Positions 63,219 to 64,000 of a stretch of DNA of 64,000 nucleotides are shown piece after piece. This DNA comes from a virus. The notes below the pieces were generated by a model that ran no database searches, was not told the origin of the DNA, and worked only from the letters and a program-made list of their open reading frames with translations. Position numbers and translations under genes: made by a program. The stretch spans positions 1-64,000 of IMG/VR virus record IMGVR_UViG_3300017719_000007, one strand, 5' to 3'. How positions within the stretch are numbered: the stretch's first letter is position 1; each line of letters starts with the position of its first letter.

Positions 63219-63690
63219 AGCTCTTTATTGTGTGGTAGTCATTTACTAGGTTAGAAATTTTACCGTGAGTAACATTACATTCATTAAAAATTTCAAGGTG
63301 AGCAGTATCTCTATAATCTTGAATCCAATAAACATGTTTAAATCCTGCATTAACCAGAATCTTAGTACACATTTTACACGGTGATAGGGTTAAGAGTATT
63401 ATATAATTTTGTGGATCATATTCCTGGAACTTAGCAATCATATTTACTTCAGCATGAATAAATCCACTTTGTCCTGGTGTCAAAGAATCTTCTTCAGTTC
63501 CAGTATCATTATTAATTTCAGCTCCACTATAAGAGCCATTATACCCAAAGCTTGCTATTTTACTAAAGTCTTTTTTTAAGGCCATGCAACCAACCTTAGT
63601 AGTAGAAGAATTTGAAAGATCTCTAATACTTAATAAAATATTAGTGAATGCTTTTAACTTTATTTGAAGTCGCTGAAGTTTGGGATCCAT
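63217..63690 (-). CDS. Deoxycytidylate (dCMP) deaminase
   Basis: This 157-residue protein has the zinc-dependent cytidine/dCMP deaminase motifs: HAE at 79-81 (IHAEVNMIAKF) and PCKMC at 104-108, with the TKVGCMALKK strand near 31-40. It converts dCMP to dUMP, supplying the precursor of thymidylate, as T4 gene cd does. This suits an AT-rich phage. The start overlaps the upstream HAD gene by 31 bases, so the two are translationally coupled in a nucleotide-metabolism unit. A loop of about 25 residues (GAEINNDTGTEEDSLTPGQ) between strand and HAE is the usual place of the allosteric or extra zinc site in phage enzymes. Confidence 0.9.
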   Translation of the reverse strand: MDPKLQRLQIKLKAFTNILLSIRDLSNSSTTKVGCMALKKDFSKIASFGYNGSYSGAEINNDTGTEEDSLTPGQSGFIHAEVNMIAKFQEYDPQNYIILLTLSPCKMCTKILVNAGFKHVYWIQDYRDTAHLEIFNECNVTHGKISNLVNDYHTIKS

Positions 63691-64000
63691 TTTTGTTTAA
63701 TTAAAGTAGCCTTCATTTTTACCTCAGGTAAATCTTTATTAAGACTGTTTGCAATTCTTATGTTTTCTTTATCGTCATCAAAGAATTTAAAATTCCTAAA
63801 TCCCATTTGAACAAATTTCATAAATGCGTCCTTTTTCTTCTGTGCAGTAGAACCTGTGAATCCTAAATTAGGATCATTAATTGCAAATATAAAATCAGGG
63901 TTAACATCTACACCGTTATGCATTAGAAAATCATAGATAAGCTTTGAGTCATCTCTCGCGGTGATAATTCCAACAGCAGTACCTTTTGCGATTGTTCTTT
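63660..64000 (-). CDS. HAD-superfamily phosphatase-like protein, 5' end beyond window
   Basis: The frame stays open to base 64000; an in-frame ATG exists at 63923, but the conserved region starts before it. The visible 113 residues include GIITARDDSKLIYDFL, which matches HAD motif II (T/S after hydrophobic residues), and KFFDDDKENI, the motif IV acidic cluster. The catalytic DxD of motif I would lie upstream of the window. Such small phage HAD proteins are often nucleotide or polynucleotide 3'-phosphatases; the substrate is not known here. The stop lies inside the dCMP deaminase gene (31-base overlap). Confidence 0.75.
   Translation of the reverse strand, partial: RTIAKGTAVGIITARDDSKLIYDFLMHNGVDVNPDFIFAINDPNLGFTGSTAQKKKDAFMKFVQMGFRNFKFFDDDKENIRIANSLNKDLPEVKMKATLIKQKWIPNFSDFK

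Overview
The window is part of a large, AT-rich genome of a contractile-tailed, T4-like phage (a divergent relative, not T4 itself). Every supportable gene lies on the minus strand, so transcription runs from high to low coordinates. Genes are packed tightly, with many TAATG or ATGA stop/start overlaps. The T4-type signature genes are a gp25/GPW baseplate wedge, a gp6/BaseplateJ wedge, a gp27-like hub, a gp5-like OB-fold spike, a gp53-like LysM protein, UvsW helicase, a gp61-type primase, gp32 ssDNA-binding protein and a gp31/GroES-like cochaperonin. Translation starts are A-rich and mostly lack a Shine-Dalgarno sequence. The coding is Asn/Lys-rich and the phage carries its own S1-domain protein. 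Together these fit a host such as a member of the Bacteroidota; that is an inference, not a demonstration.

Layout in transcription order (right to left). (1) 63.2-64.0 kb: nucleotide metabolism, with a HAD-family protein cut by the window edge and a dCMP deaminase. (2) 58.4-63.2 kb: a small unknown gene and a 1386-residue fibre with several collagen-like arms. (3) 56.2-58.4 kb: five small unrecognised genes. (4) 43.7-56.2 kb: the tail hub and baseplate module, interrupted by an S1-like protein and an amidoligase-like protein with a beta-helical tail. (5) 22.4-43.7 kb: very large structural proteins of the baseplate, tail or fibres, a membrane-anchored coiled-coil protein and a tail-tube-fold protein. 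(6) 16.6-22.3 kb: replication and recombination (RuvC-like nuclease, GroES-like protein, gp32, primase, UvsW) plus small proteins. (7) 8.9-16.5 kb: an acidic repeat protein, two ATP-dependent ligase-type nucleotidyltransferases, a HxGH nucleotidyltransferase and a small Lys-rich protein. (8) 1-8.9 kb: three fibre genes. The last of these runs off the left edge and has no stop codon in the window.

Two signals stand out. First, several non-structural proteins in regions 6-7 begin with a peptide close to the T4 internal-protein capsid-targeting sequence (aromatic-x-E/D-aromatic-hydrophobic-x-E). The two best cases are the HxGH nucleotidyltransferase and a 118-residue glycine-zipper protein; one of the ligase-like enzymes has a weaker version. 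This suggests a set of enzymes packaged in the head and ejected with the DNA. Second, a recurring box, GAATAWATA followed by an A-rich tract, lies a few tens of bases upstream of many genes on the coding strand and resembles the T4 late promoter TATAAATA; in places it sits inside inverted repeats. No tRNA, integrase, transposon or CRISPR array was seen. No gene-free stretch exceeds 300 bases; the largest gaps (13557-13724 and 20736-20927) are described as features.
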